This document shows, piece by piece, positions 15,101 to 23,575 of a DNA stretch of 64,000 bases. The DNA lies in assembly GCA_026261815.1 (NCBI GenBank), contig JAMPIT010000230.1, forward strand, positions 41,934,501 through 41,998,500, read 5' to 3'. Position 1 is the first letter of the stretch. The number at the start of each line of letters is the position of its first letter. The translations under genes were made by a program, and so were the position numbers. The notes below the pieces were generated by a model that had not been told where the DNA came from, searched no databases, and saw only the letters and a list, made by a program, of their open reading frames with translations. The DNA comes from Monarcha castaneiventris obscurior (taxonomy: Eukaryota > Chordata > Aves > Passeriformes > Monarchidae).

Positions 15101-16454
15101 CATTTGACACTGGAAATGAGAGGAAGCTTCCAACTATTCCTCAGGAGCCATTAGGCAGGTTTCAGTTATTATGCAATGGTCAATCTAAACTGAATTTTGG
15201 TCAATCATCTAGGTCAAAGGACCACCTGCTCTCTTCAGGAAAATGTTCATTTTGGATAGCCAATGATCTAGCATATTTCTTATTTGCAACCTATCAAGTG
15301 TTAGGTTAAATGTGAAACATTTCTTTGTTACCTTTATCTTACTGCCTCCTTTGCCTATATGGAAAAGGTGAATATGATTAAAAAAAAAAAAATTAAATCC
15401 CAGTAGTTTGCTGTTTACTTTCTCATATTCTGTGAGTAATACAGACACAGTCGTGAACAGTTTTTGCAGTAACAGCTACATTTGTATCACTTATCCAGGG
15501 CTGTCATGGTCTAACCTCTTAGCTCTCTCTCTTTAGTTATACTATGCTTACAGAGTTAAAGGTGTTCTTAGTCCTGTCATGGGATTTTCCTGATTTCCCT
15601 CACAGTCATGAGTCTCCCTTCAATCCATTTTCATTATTTCCTTCTTGTGGCCATGATTAATCAAGATCCCAGTGTATTATGGTCCAAACAAGCATTACAG
15701 GGAGGGCAAGCAGGACCTCGGTATAGCTCAAAGCAGTCCCAGCCCTGCACAGGATGGTGCTTTCCTGCAAGGCCTGATTTACTAGGGGCTGACTCCCAAG
15801 GGATGTGGGCTCTGACAGCCTCCCACTCTGGGAACATGGATAAAAGAGGACAGACTGCTTAAGAATGGTGGTTTACATATCCCTATTGTAAGTCAAACCT
15901 CAAGGGAAAAATCTGCTTTCTTGCAAGTAGCTCATGAAAGAGCTCGTGTCGTAGAGCAAGTCACAAGTCAGAGAGAAAAAGAAAAGGTATCACCTCTTGT
16001 ATTTCAAACAAGACCACATTTGTTAATTTCTGCATTACCTTCTACCTACCTTCACTCTCTGTGTCAGTTTCGACTTGTCCGTCAAACTCTATGCCAGCTG
16101 CAAAACAAAGAACAAAGTGCAATTGCATTTGTTGCTGGAATTTACACATGTGATGCTTTACACAGCTAACCTTTAAGTTCCAGCTGAGCTTGGCAGAACG
16201 TCCCCTATTGATTATACATTATATTCTTTCCCTACAGCTATGCTCTTAATATTTGCTTTAGTCTGGCAGACTGACAAATTTCCCTGCCCAAGCAAACTGA
16301 AATTGTATGATCTTTGAGAGACACAGAACGGTGCGCTCGGGAAGCCCCAAGAGGTTTAGTCAAGCCTTTGCAGCATGCAAACTGAAATGATCTCACAGTG
16401 ATACCAACCATCTTCCAGGATGACCTGTAGAGCACTTTTCTTTTTCTTCCCCAT
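20..16454 (-). CDS. TMC2: TMC2, N-terminal 552 codons in 12 exons (3' part of gene outside window)
   Basis: TMC2 and its paralogue TMC1 form the pore of the mechano-electrical transduction channel in inner-ear hair cells, working with PCDH15, LHFPL5, TMIE and CIB2 (family knowledge). Twelve minus-strand exons join in perfect phase: 16409-16454, 16050-16097, 13736-14105, 12846-12998, 10632-10722, 9631-9712, 9255-9361, 7323-7421, 3927-4069, 2321-2468, 1703-1891, 20-199 (1656 nt, no stop). Residues 1-205 are highly charged and cytoplasmic. Residues 206-264 are the conserved block with [10 protein letters not shown] and KWVKFKRDF. Membrane segments lie near 274-298, 359-378, 450-474, 495-513 and 524-546. 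TMC2 rather than TMC1 is indicated by [31 protein letters not shown] and [17 protein letters not shown], which fit TMC2 as I know it. Full-length TMC2 is roughly 900 residues, so the remaining transmembrane segments and the C-terminus are off the left edge. All introns are GT-AG and no lesion is seen. Confidence 0.95.
200..1702 (-). other. TMC2 intron 11
   Basis: Bounded by GTAAGA (1702-1697) and GCAG (203-200). It is ordinary AT-leaning intronic sequence; I see no repeat, hidden exon or RNA gene in it. Confidence 0.85.
1703..1891 (-). CDS. TMC2: TMC2 coding exon 11 (residues 430-492, TM3)
   Basis: A 189-nt exon, phase 0 at both ends, with acceptor TTTTTTTTAG and donor AATGAG|GTAAGA. It encodes [19 protein letters not shown], transmembrane segment 3 ([19 protein letters not shown]), then YFVVKRSQ and the TMC2-type GWYERNE before the next intron. 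Confidence 0.97.
2321..2468 (-). CDS. TMC2: TMC2 coding exon 10 (residues 381-429, TM2-TM3 loop)
   Basis: A 148-nt exon with acceptor CTTACACAG and donor TTCAAG|GTAAAC. It encodes a variable acidic start ([16 protein letters not shown]) and then the conserved [20 protein letters not shown] and [11 protein letters not shown]. In TMC1/TMC2 the TM2-TM3 loop is cytoplasmic and contacts CIB2 (family knowledge), so the N-E-S sequon at residue 386 is unlikely to be glycosylated. Confidence 0.97.
3927..4069 (-). CDS. TMC2: TMC2 coding exon 9 (residues 333-380, TM2)
   Basis: A 143-nt exon with acceptor TACCTCCAG and donor AGATC|GTAAGT. It encodes [20 protein letters not shown], a linker, and transmembrane segment 2 ([19 protein letters not shown]). 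The last two bases TC plus the first G of exon 10 form Ser380. Confidence 0.97.
4920..5095 (-). mobile_element. Old CR1 LINE 3' fragment in TMC2 intron 8
   Basis: The plus strand reads like the reverse complement of a CR1 3' region: CCCCCTGCTCAAAGCAGGGC, then GGGATGGAGATCCCATGACC and CCAGTGTTTGACCACCTTCA. These are the CR1 phrases corresponding to 'triggers few per patient' style 3' sequence blocks (CTGCTCAAAGCAGGGCC, GGATGGAGA.., TGTTTGACCACC..) seen throughout bird genomes. It lacks the terminal octamers and is diverged, so it is an old 5'-truncated copy inserted antisense to CR1 orientation on the plus strand. Boundaries are approximate. Confidence 0.85.
6373..6441. repeat. (AAAT)n microsatellite with exact 21-bp flanking duplication
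   Basis: The core at about 6394-6425 is AATAATA followed by roughly seven AAAT units. It is bracketed by two identical 21-bp copies of AATAAATTAGTTTAAATAAC plus T, at 6373-6393 and 6421-6441; the second overlaps the end of the AAAT run. It lies in TMC2 intron 8. Confidence 0.95.
7323..7421 (-). CDS. TMC2: TMC2 coding exon 8 (residues 300-332)
   Basis: A 99-nt exon, phase 0 at both ends, with acceptor TTCTCCAG and donor TTTGAG|GTAAGC. It encodes the TM1-TM2 loop, including [20 protein letters not shown] and [18 protein letters not shown] is a TMC1/TMC2 signature, and the flanking residues favour TMC2. Confidence 0.97.
7590..7715. repeat. AT-rich low-complexity tract in TMC2 intron 7
   Basis: A roughly 125-bp run composed almost entirely of ATT, TTA and TAT words, with repeated TTTATTA, TATTAA and TTAGTAT motifs. 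No coding or element structure is visible. Confidence 0.8.
9255..9361 (-). CDS. TMC2: TMC2 coding exon 7 (residues 265-299, TM1)
   Basis: A 107-nt exon with acceptor CTGCTTTAAG and donor CCAGAG|GTAAGT. It encodes [10 protein letters not shown], then the first transmembrane helix [19 protein letters not shown]. The sequence is close to that expected for TMC2. Intron 6 separating it from exon 6 is only 269 nt. Confidence 0.97.
9631..9712 (-). CDS. TMC2: TMC2 coding exon 6 (residues 237-263)
   Basis: An 82-nt exon with acceptor TTGTTTCAG and donor GGAGA|GTAAGT. It encodes [15 protein letters not shown] followed by [12 protein letters not shown], the cytoplasmic helix leading to transmembrane segment 1. 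The final A joins GT of exon 7 to make Ser264. Confidence 0.97.
10632..10722 (-). CDS. TMC2: TMC2 coding exon 5 (residues 206-236)
   Basis: A 91-nt exon with acceptor CCAATTAG|AGAG and donor GCGAAG|GTAAGT. It encodes [20 protein letters not shown] and [10 protein letters not shown], a nearly invariant block shared by TMC1 and TMC2. The first base completes the Arg206 codon begun in exon 4. Confidence 0.97.
10723..12845 (-). other. TMC2 intron 4
   Basis: A 2.1-kb intron with good donor (GTACCC) and acceptor (AATTAG) sites. It contains scattered short open frames on both strands but no recognised domain, repeat family or RNA gene. Introns 2 (14106-16049), 3 (12999-13735), 5 (9713-10631) and 9 (2469-3926) are likewise unremarkable. 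Intron 2 holds a C10 run near 14781-14790. Confidence 0.75.
12846..12998 (-). CDS. TMC2: TMC2 coding exon 4 (residues 156-205, split codons both sides)
   Basis: A 153-nt exon with acceptor TCTTCCAG and donor CTCAG|GTACCC. It opens with a Ser-rich acidic run ([18 protein letters not shown]), then a short predicted helix, and closes with [19 protein letters not shown]. That last stretch is the TMC juxtamembrane motif with the conserved KPW. The Ser155 and Arg206 codons are split. In related proteins this N-terminal cytoplasmic region lies close to the CIB2-interacting segment (family knowledge). Confidence 0.94.
13736..14105 (-). CDS. TMC2: TMC2 coding exon 3 (residues 33-154, Lys/Glu-rich tail)
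   Basis: A 370-nt exon with acceptor CACTTGCAG and donor AACAG|GTAATT. It encodes 122 complete codons, overwhelmingly Lys, Glu, Asp, Arg, Gln and Asn, typical of the disordered cytoplasmic N-terminus of TMC2. An imperfect six-residue repeat DKEEKE occupies residues 62-77. On the plus strand the exon appears as a long pyrimidine tract, which explains Phe/Leu-rich antisense open frames there. The length of this region probably varies among species. Confidence 0.88.
13966..14016 (-). repeat. 18-bp coding tandem repeat in TMC2 exon 3 (DKEEKE units)
   Basis: About 2.8 copies of an 18-bp unit, GACAAAGAAGAAAAAGAA with small changes, read on the minus strand. It encodes [12 protein letters not shown] and DKEEN. 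It lies wholly within exon 3 and keeps frame, so copy-number change in steps of 18 bp would add or remove six charged residues. Confidence 0.9.
16050..16097 (-). CDS. TMC2: TMC2 coding exon 2 (residues 16-32)
   Basis: A 48-nt exon with acceptor TTTTGCAG and donor GAAG|GTAGGT. It encodes [15 protein letters not shown] between two split codons (Ala16, Glu32). The acidic composition suits the disordered TMC N-terminal tail. It is supported by good splice sites and by phase agreement with exons 1 and 3, not by a conserved domain. Confidence 0.75.
16409..16454 (-). CDS. TMC2: TMC2 coding exon 1 (start codon, residues 1-15 plus one base)
   Basis: Encodes [15 protein letters not shown] plus the first base of an Ala codon. 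The ATG at 16454-16452 sits in a strong Kozak context (GCTGCCATGG). The donor that keeps frame is G|GTTGGT, weaker than consensus. A second GT four bases further, G|GTATCA, would shift the frame on joining to exon 2. The start was chosen because the exon joins in phase 1 to an acceptor 311 nt away and gives a short basic start followed by an acidic stretch. Assignment is by position and phase rather than by recognised homology, since the N-termini of TMC proteins are poorly conserved. A further 5' untranslated exon is possible. Confidence 0.62.
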
Positions 16455-18200
16455 GGCAGCCTCCCGTCTATCGCACAGACACCGTAGCTGCTACGCTGCA
16501 CACACCCCCCAGTCATACACAGGTTACTCTCTCTTCCAGTACCCATGTGCTTGTCTCCTTGGCATTGCAGACAGATGGGCCCGTCCAGCTGTCAGTGACC
16601 TCTTCCTCATGAGCCATGAGGACAGGGAGGGGTGGGAGAGGCAGGGAAAACCTGGGCTCTGCCTCAGCCCACCCAAACACTTTCCCTTCTTCTCCCTTCT
16701 CCCTGTGAAAAAAGCACCTGTTGGCATTACATTGCATTTCATTATTTAAACATGAAGGAAAGCCCTTTGGTGGGTACTTGGTGGTGTCGTATGAAACACA
16801 GACACAAGTCACGTCTGGTTCTGACATAAGCATGTGGCTGGAGGCTTTCAAAGGATCAATTTTCTTAATGCCATATTCTTTACTGACCTGAGTCAATCTG
16901 TGTAACCCCGTTAGTCATTCTCCTGCATCTTATTAAATCTCTCAGCCAGTGCCCCTTGGGACACAGCTGTGGGTCACCTTTTGTCCTCCATGTGTGTCCC
17001 TTGGAGGGGACTCATGAGCTAATAGATGCAGCAAGGAGTCAGGAGTCAGGATACCAGGATCTCTCTTTCCTTTGCGCCTCTATTCTGTGTGACCTTTGCA
17101 TACTCATTGCGCTTGCTGGTAAAATAGGATAGATTTTCCTTCTAGGTGCTCTGAGGCTTAATTAATTAATGTGAGACCCTCATTTGGAAGGTCCTTTAGT
17201 ACCACAAAGTATTGTATTGCATGCTGCAGCTTGCTGTTTTTCAGTGGGCCAAGAATAGGTTTGTCTGAGCAGTCTCCAGAGTAAAACCTGCACCGTCTGC
17301 CTCAGCTGTAGCGTCCTCAGAGGGCAAACCTCAGGGGTTTCTCTTGGTTTCCCAAAGGGAGAGCTTACCCTCACACCATCTACAAAATGTGCTGCAGACA
17401 CCTGGCTAGCACAGATGTCCCTTGGGGACCTGGCATAATGACCTTTTCCCAGGGATTAACAGGGAGAGTGTTAATTCCTTCCTTTCCTCCCAAAAGAGAG
17501 GCATGTTGTGGAGATCGGCTGGAGGCTGCCACTGCCTCTGACTCGTGCCGATGACTCCTGCTTTGGATCAGGTGTAGTGACTGAGGAAGTGCCAGCCTGA
17601 ACCTCTCTCTGCTGCTTTTTGCTCACTGAATTTGGGTCCAAGGGCACCTTTCAACTATTTTAAATCCAATCCCATGGATTTTTTGATCTATGTTTGACTT
17701 CAGCTCAGCTCTCCTGAGCTTAATACATAATGTATGGTATATGCCCATACATTATTAACAACTCTAACCCTACAAATTCATTGCACAGGACTTTTTCACT
17801 GTATGTTCCCTACACCAGTGGGCTTGACTGGGTCTGAAGACAGAGATAGTGCCTTTTGAAGGTCTTGCCAGTGAATGAGTTTCACCTGTAACTCTATATG
17901 TTGATGTGGTTTGTTTACAATGTGATGGCTAGGTCATTGAATTAATATTGCTCCAGGAAAAAAGGAGAAATTCCCAGCTGCTGGGGGCTATTGGAACAGT
18001 TTTTCTGCAAGATACTTCAGTTGCCTCAGCCCCAGGCATCTCTTTCCCAAACAGAGCATCTAGGGACCTTCTAGTTAAATGAAGATCAAGTTTCTGAAGA
18101 GTCTTGTGGCAGGAGGTGAAAGGGCTGTGGATGCTCATCCCACCTCACCGTCCACCCTGCCAATACTGTACTCAGTGATAACACTGCTTCTGCTTTAGGC
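16455..18200. other. TMC2 5' flank: putative promoter side, no gene recognised
   Basis: Immediately upstream (on the minus strand) of the proposed TMC2 start codon. It should contain the 5' UTR and proximal promoter, but I see no clear TATA box or CpG island, consistent with a tissue-restricted gene. It includes a TAATTAATTAAT run at 17159-17170, tandem AGGAGTC copies near 17034-17048 and an 11-bp inverted repeat at 17727-17755. None of the short open frames resembles a known protein. Confidence 0.6.
17727..17755. repeat. Perfect 11-bp inverted repeat, 7-nt loop
   Basis: ATAATGTATGG at 17727-17737 and its exact reverse complement CCATACATTAT at 17745-17755 flank TATATGC. It is AT-rich and about 1.3 kb upstream of the TMC2 start. 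No terminator or RNA-gene context is evident. Confidence 0.9.
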
Positions 18201-18480
18201 AATCACAGAATGGTTTGGGCAAGAAGTGACCTTTAAAGGCCATCTGTTCCAACTCCACTGCATGAGCAGGGACATCTTCAACTAGACCAGGTTGCTCAGA
18301 GACCTGTCCAACCTGACCTTGACTGTTTCCGGGGAGGAGGCATCCACCACCTCTCTAGGCAACCTGTGCCAGTGCTTTAACACCCTCATTGCCAAAAAAT
18401 TTCCTCTTTGTACCCAATCTAAATTGATCCTCTTTTAGTTGAAAACCATTACCCTTTGTCCTTTCATGGGCCGTACCCCT
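18201..18480 (-). mobile_element. CR1 LINE 3' fragment
   Basis: The plus strand is the reverse complement of a CR1 3' end. It begins AATCACAGAATGGTTTGGGC and continues with CATGAGCAGGGACATCTTCA, ACTAGACCAGGTTGCTCAGA, GAGGCATCCACCACCTCTCT and CAACCTGTGCCAGTGCTTTA, then CCCTTTGTCCTTTCATGGG. The first 13 bases keep the remnant of the terminal octamer, so the element's 3' end is intact and its 5' end truncated near 18480. Moderately diverged. Confidence 0.93.
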
Positions 18481-21400
18481 TCTTTCCACCAAGGCACGCT
18501 CAGATGCTTTTTGCATGCCCAAGGTCTGCTTATGTGAGCATCTCATTGGCAGAGTTGAGTGTCCTGGTTTCTACCCCACCAGAGAGCCACTGATTCACCC
18601 ATAATCTGCACTGGAGCTGGGACAGCTGCAGGCCCCAAGCCTGCTTGTGCCACTTGGCATACCCATAGGTACCAAGCACATGATTTTAAAAAATGATGGG
18701 GACTGCAAGTTCATTTTACTACCAGAATGTGGGGCTGGGTAATGCCTGTCACCTGCCCCGAGCTGGAACATCTGCTCTTTGATTTTACAATCTGTTCACA
18801 GCAGCGGGGGCAAGGTGTGGCGTTTCCACAGCAGTCACAGAGGCCCTGGGCACCCCTTGCCACATGGGGGGTATAAGACTGCCCTGCATTCCTCTCACAG
18901 TGGGGGTGACAGCTGAGGGGTGCCAGCATATGGGACTGAGAAGGAACAGGGACTGTTTTACATAGTTCCCATGAAGCAACACATCGGTACGGATGAGCAT
19001 ACTTGCAATAAGCTCTGCTTGGTTGTTGCTTTGCTCCCCTGTACCTACACTGCCAAAGGTGGTAGGACTGGCCATGAAAAAAAGGTACTATTCCAGGCTG
19101 GGTGGCAGCATTTCACTTTTGCAAAGGTAGGGACCTTTATTTCTCATGCTTCTGACTCCATTGGACTCCATCCCATGGAGAGGAGGGAGTTGCATAATGC
19201 CTGGCAATTATTTCCTAATGAAGAGTGTTATTGAAGTGTCTGCCCAAGAACTTACCCCTAAGGAGAAATCCCTACATTATCTTTCCAACTCAGCCTGTGG
19301 TGCAACAGACCCTTTGCATATGATATGCTGCTCCCTTTGCCTTAGAGCCTCAAGAGAAATAAATAACCTACTCTGCTGAGGGGACGAGGCACTACTCCAT
19401 CTGATGCTGTCTGACTCCTCTGGAAGTGATGGTCCCCCTGAGGCTGATGTGAAGCCACACAAGCATGATGAGAAACCTTGGAATCCTGATTCTTTGTGGT
19501 ACATGTCCTTGGGGGAACATGTGGCAGACTTGCAGAGCACCATCACTTCTGGGGTGGACCAGGTAGTGCTAGAGGCTGTGATACAGAGGAAGGCTGGGCA
19601 GCAGAGCCTGGGGAGGAGAGGAGTAGGATTCAGTGCAACAAGCTGGTGTCTTGAAAGCTGAGACCAAGAAAAAGTGCAAAAGGGCTGGGTTGTCTTGCCA
19701 GCCTTGCTTGCCTTGTTTTTTGATAAGTGCAGAGAAGTCTGTAATTTCCCCCCAGAATTAGGCTGATAGAGATCTTGCCATACCTCTGGGCTGGTTTTGC
19801 CTGTGTGATAGTCTGCTTGTAGTTTGTGGATACTGAATGGCATTGGTCAAAGAAGAAAAGATATTGCAACATGGAATTATTCATGAGGAAAAAAAAAAAT
19901 ATGGTGGGATATTCTACAAAAAGAAAAATGTACTTCACATCCTTTTGACACCCATCTTTGATGGCAGAAGGTGCTCCATTAAAGGAAAAATATACACAAA
20001 AATGTTACAGCAAGACCCCAGCACGGCAGGCCTGGGAGAGCAGTAAGGCTTCTCATGGGCTGCGAGAGAGGTGGCACATGAGGACTTTCCATGTCTGTGT
20101 GTGTCCATCAAACCGATGACAGATCCTTGCAGGGCTCACCAGAACTTGCACAGTCACACAACCAGGAATTCATCAGCAGTTCTTCAGCACTAAGCACACC
20201 ACCATCCTCAGCTTAGGAGCCTGATTTTCCTAAGAGGATAAAGTGTCTTGTGGGGCTTAGGATTTCTTAGGATTATAGACTGGGGGGAGGAGATTAATGG
20301 ATGAGTCTTTCACCTCTTGAGTTATTCCACACAAGGTGTGAATAAGTAATGCACAGCCACGAATCCAACTATTACTTACATAAATGTCATGTGTACCCAA
20401 TTTATGGAGTTGTAGCACAAATATTTTTTACTGTACTATTTAGTATTTTTCTCCTCACACTGGTGATGACTGACACTATATAATTTGGCAGTTTTGAGTT
20501 TTAGCATAGGAGGACATTGGGTGTCTCACACACGTCCAAGTGTTAAATAAAAAACAGTTGTGTTATGGAGAGAGGGTAACTGAATCCTGGAAGCACATAC
20601 AACATACTTGTAAATGCTTAATGAGCTAGTGTTTCTCCCTTTCTTGCTTTCTGATTAACATAGGGCTTTAGCTAATTAATCCACGGATTACATTTATTCA
20701 ATATTCATCTCATCTATAAGTAATCTTTACTTGAGAAGGTTTTCGAGCAATAATATTAATACCTGACCGGTGTGTGGATATTTTGATGAGGGCTTAAAAC
20801 TTGTGAATTGCCAGAGCCAACTTTAATGATATATCTGAGAGAGACATTTAGAAGTGAGAGATCACTTCCAAACACTTACTTGGTTCTGTTGAACTGTTAA
20901 AGAAAACTAAATTATTTAAAAAAACCCAAACCATCCATAATCAAGATTTCCAGGGTCTCTCAGGCATGCTTCATAAAACTGGATTCAGCTCAGCTGTGAT
21001 CCAGCCTGACTTCTGACCATATCTGAGTTTAATTTTACAAAAACAAATTTCTTACAAAGCTACGAAAATCCACGAGGGGCTACATGTTAACCTGAGCATG
21101 TATCTATACAGAGGTCATCCTTGCCCTCACGTGATCTCTGTAATGCTGTAATTTTCCTCTGTGCTTTGGGACCAGGATCTGGGGTGAACTCTGACAGAGC
21201 AGCATGAAAATGCTCAGAGACTAAGGACTCACCTGCAGCATTGACTGCAAACACATGGGAAGAAAGCCTCATTATCTTGACATAATCTGGGAAAGAAATT
21301 TTTCAGCTCTTTGCAGACTTTGAAAATAACCCCCTGGCTCCCATAGAGAATGGTAGGTCTGGAGTGTGGCTGAAGGCAGTAAAGTGGTGCCAAAGACATG

Positions 21401-23263
21401 TCCTATGCTGTTTGTTCAGGGTGGGCGTTAGTTACCTGCAAGGATGATGAAGTCCTGCTGGAAGAAGTTGTACAAGACTAATCTTGTGGTGTTGGGGATG
21501 CTCAAGTCAGTGCCTCATTGTCTTGTGCTCTGCCCATGAAAATGACTTTTATCTATGTAATCCCAACCCAGGGTGGGAAGCACAAGGTCCTCAGAGACAT
21601 AAATATTGCTTTTTTATTACTTTTGTGCTGCTATTTCATGACCTCAAGACACAGCTGGGAATTTGCTGTGAAGGAACACAACAACCTCAGTTAGCCATTA
21701 GCCTCTTTTAGCTGAAGAACTGTCACAGAACTGCTAATTCAGGTGTCCTGTCAGGAATAATTAAACCAAAACAGGGGGAGGATGTGCATGGGCAGGTCCT
21801 GGAGGTGTGCCAGCTCAGAGAGATATCTTGGAATGTCAGATCAGTCATAGGACAGAGCCCCTCAGTCTTCCATAGTCTTCCACTGATAGTGTGTGTTGCC
21901 CCTGTATCATCTCTCCTAATTGCTGACATTTTTGGGGACAGGCTTTGAGGAGAACAGGCTCTTGTTCATCCAAACAATGGTGTGCATCATGGTCCTTTGA
22001 ACCTGGCACTGCACGAATAACTAAGTGGCATTGGAAAAACTGGTTTGATTTCTAACCAGATATAGACACCCCTACCCAACTCCCACGCTCCTTTTAGGGA
22101 ATGGAGGAAACACAAGATTTTTGCCAATGCATTACTCCATTTATGCAGAGTAAATGAAATCCAAAAATGAAGTTCTCGTGAAGTTTCCAAGGACAAGAAC
22201 AGAAAATTATTAAAACAACAAAATCCTGGACTAATCTAAAGCTTGAAATAAGTCAACACACTCATGCAGGACTTAAATGGAGAATGATTTTGTCATTAAG
22301 GATTTATATGAAAAGACTTGTCCTTTAGAGAATGTGTGTGCAAAACCAAGAAGAGACCATGTTTTTTGCTCAGATTCTGAGGTAGGAGGGTTTTTTTGGA
22401 GGAACATTTTTGCTGGGCTCCTTTTCCACCTTATACTCCTGCTATTATGGAAGAAAGTTTCAGCATGGTCCCCTCAGCTTTGTAGGAGGTGCCTGAAAGG
22501 ACATAAATGAAGGTCACAGCATGGTAAGATCCTGAGAAGAACGCCCTTCACAGGAGTTGAGCCTTTTTTTGTTGACTCCTGTCCAGCCCCTCCAGACATG
22601 GAGGGGTCGCTGCTCCTGGATTTCCCCTTCTTTTGTTCTGGATCTGAGAGGACTTTAGTGGAGGAAAAAACCCACATTTTTTCTAGAATCTCTTTGCCTG
22701 AAAAGCAACTTTCTTTCTTTTTCTTTTATTTAGAAATCAGAGGGTAAGCTGCCTGACAATCCAGTCGTGGCAGGAGGATCTTGCATGCTTTAACCTCTTC
22801 CTAAAAGCTCCCAGAGAAGCTCTGCTTTCATTTGCATGAGCCAGGCCCTCTGTTGCTACAAACTCTTAAAGCTTTAGTGGCTTCCATGAGGATTTGACAA
22901 GTCACACCACCCATGGGTTACTGCCAAATAGCCCTAGGGCTTCTGCTGGATCCTAGGCTCAGAGATGCACAGGATTTTGAGGGCTCTGCTCATAATGCTC
23001 TTTCAGAGTCAGATGGTCCTTGTGAAGGTTCTGGCATGTGTCAGAAAAGAAGAGGTAGCAGGGTGACTGGAATTCAGAACTTGTATCTGTTTAAATGACA
23101 TCAAGGCTTTTAGTACATTTGTATCACGCTGCAGTAACCTGCTTCCTCCTTTTCCTCGAGAGCTGTGATGAAGAGATGCTGCTCACAAGAACTGGATCCC
23201 TCCTCTGCCCCTGTGAAAGCAGGATTGCTTGCCTCTAACCTGCTCCCGGTGTATTCCCAGCTA
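18481..23263. other. Intergenic, no recognised gene; one protein-like frame
   Basis: About 4.8 kb upstream of TMC2. The only stretch that stands out is 19146-19843, annotated separately. The remainder has short open frames of chance type, A/T runs, and an AT-rich interval at about 20620-20790 with TAATTAATCC and several TAAT cores that might be a conserved regulatory element, though nothing in the sequence alone proves that. Confidence 0.6.
19146..19661 (+). pseudogene. Unrecognised protein-like frame interrupted by one TGA (possible decayed exon or chance)
   Basis: One plus-strand frame runs open for 171 codons except for a single TGA at 19377-19379. The downstream part encodes GDEALLHLMLSDSSGSDG, then a hydrophilic stretch with HDEKPWNPDSLWYMSLGEHV and ADLQSTITSGVDQVVLEAV. 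Its mixed acidic, aromatic and hydrophobic pattern and frequent purine-first codons look more like real coding sequence than the other open frames here. A 188-codon antisense frame (19277-19843) overlaps it. I do not recognise either protein, no convincing splice sites bracket them, and chance remains a serious alternative. Confidence 0.2.
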
Positions 23264-23575
23264 GCCGAGACCTGGGCCAGCTCGGGAGTGATGCGCAGCC
23301 AAAATGAGTTTCAGCCCTCGGACGGTTTCTGCACAGGCAGGGAGAGGTGAGGCGAGGTGTCAAGGGAAGGGAGAGCATTCCAGGGGAATGGCGTTCGTCT
23401 TGTGCGAGGTGGGCTGGAGAAAAGCGGGGCAGGAGAAGCGGGTGGCTCCCAAGCTCTGCTGGCAGAGGGACGGACGGCTGAGTGGGGCTCCGGGCAGCTG
23501 GGGCGAGCGAGCCCGGCTGGGACCTCCCTCTTGTGGCAGCCCCTTCGCATAGCAAATTCTCCGTTTCAGCTGATT
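23264..23575. promoter_or_regulatory. CpG-rich patch, candidate CpG island or promoter
   Basis: By eye this roughly 310-bp stretch holds about 19 CpG dinucleotides, including GGGACGGACGG and GGGGCGAGCGAGCCCGGC, in a surrounding sequence with very few. It is also clearly GC-richer than its flanks. Such a patch often marks a promoter or unmethylated regulatory element. An ATG at 23304 is followed after 43 bases by GTGAGG, a fair splice donor, so a first exon on the plus strand is conceivable. No protein is recognised. Confidence 0.45.

Noticed and set aside
20..16454. TMC1 or TMC3 as identity of the gene
   Set aside because: The TM3-TM4 region and the TM1-TM2 loop match TMC2 wording ([29 protein letters not shown]) and not TMC1 equivalents; TMC3 is more distant.
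18558..18620. TGTCCTGGTTTC resembling the start of a songbird LTR
   Set aside because: The similarity stops after about 12 bases; the following sequence does not match the LTR.
19377..19379. In-frame TGA read as selenocysteine
   Set aside because: No recognised selenoprotein context and no SECIS element identified; a plain stop in a chance or decayed frame is far simpler.
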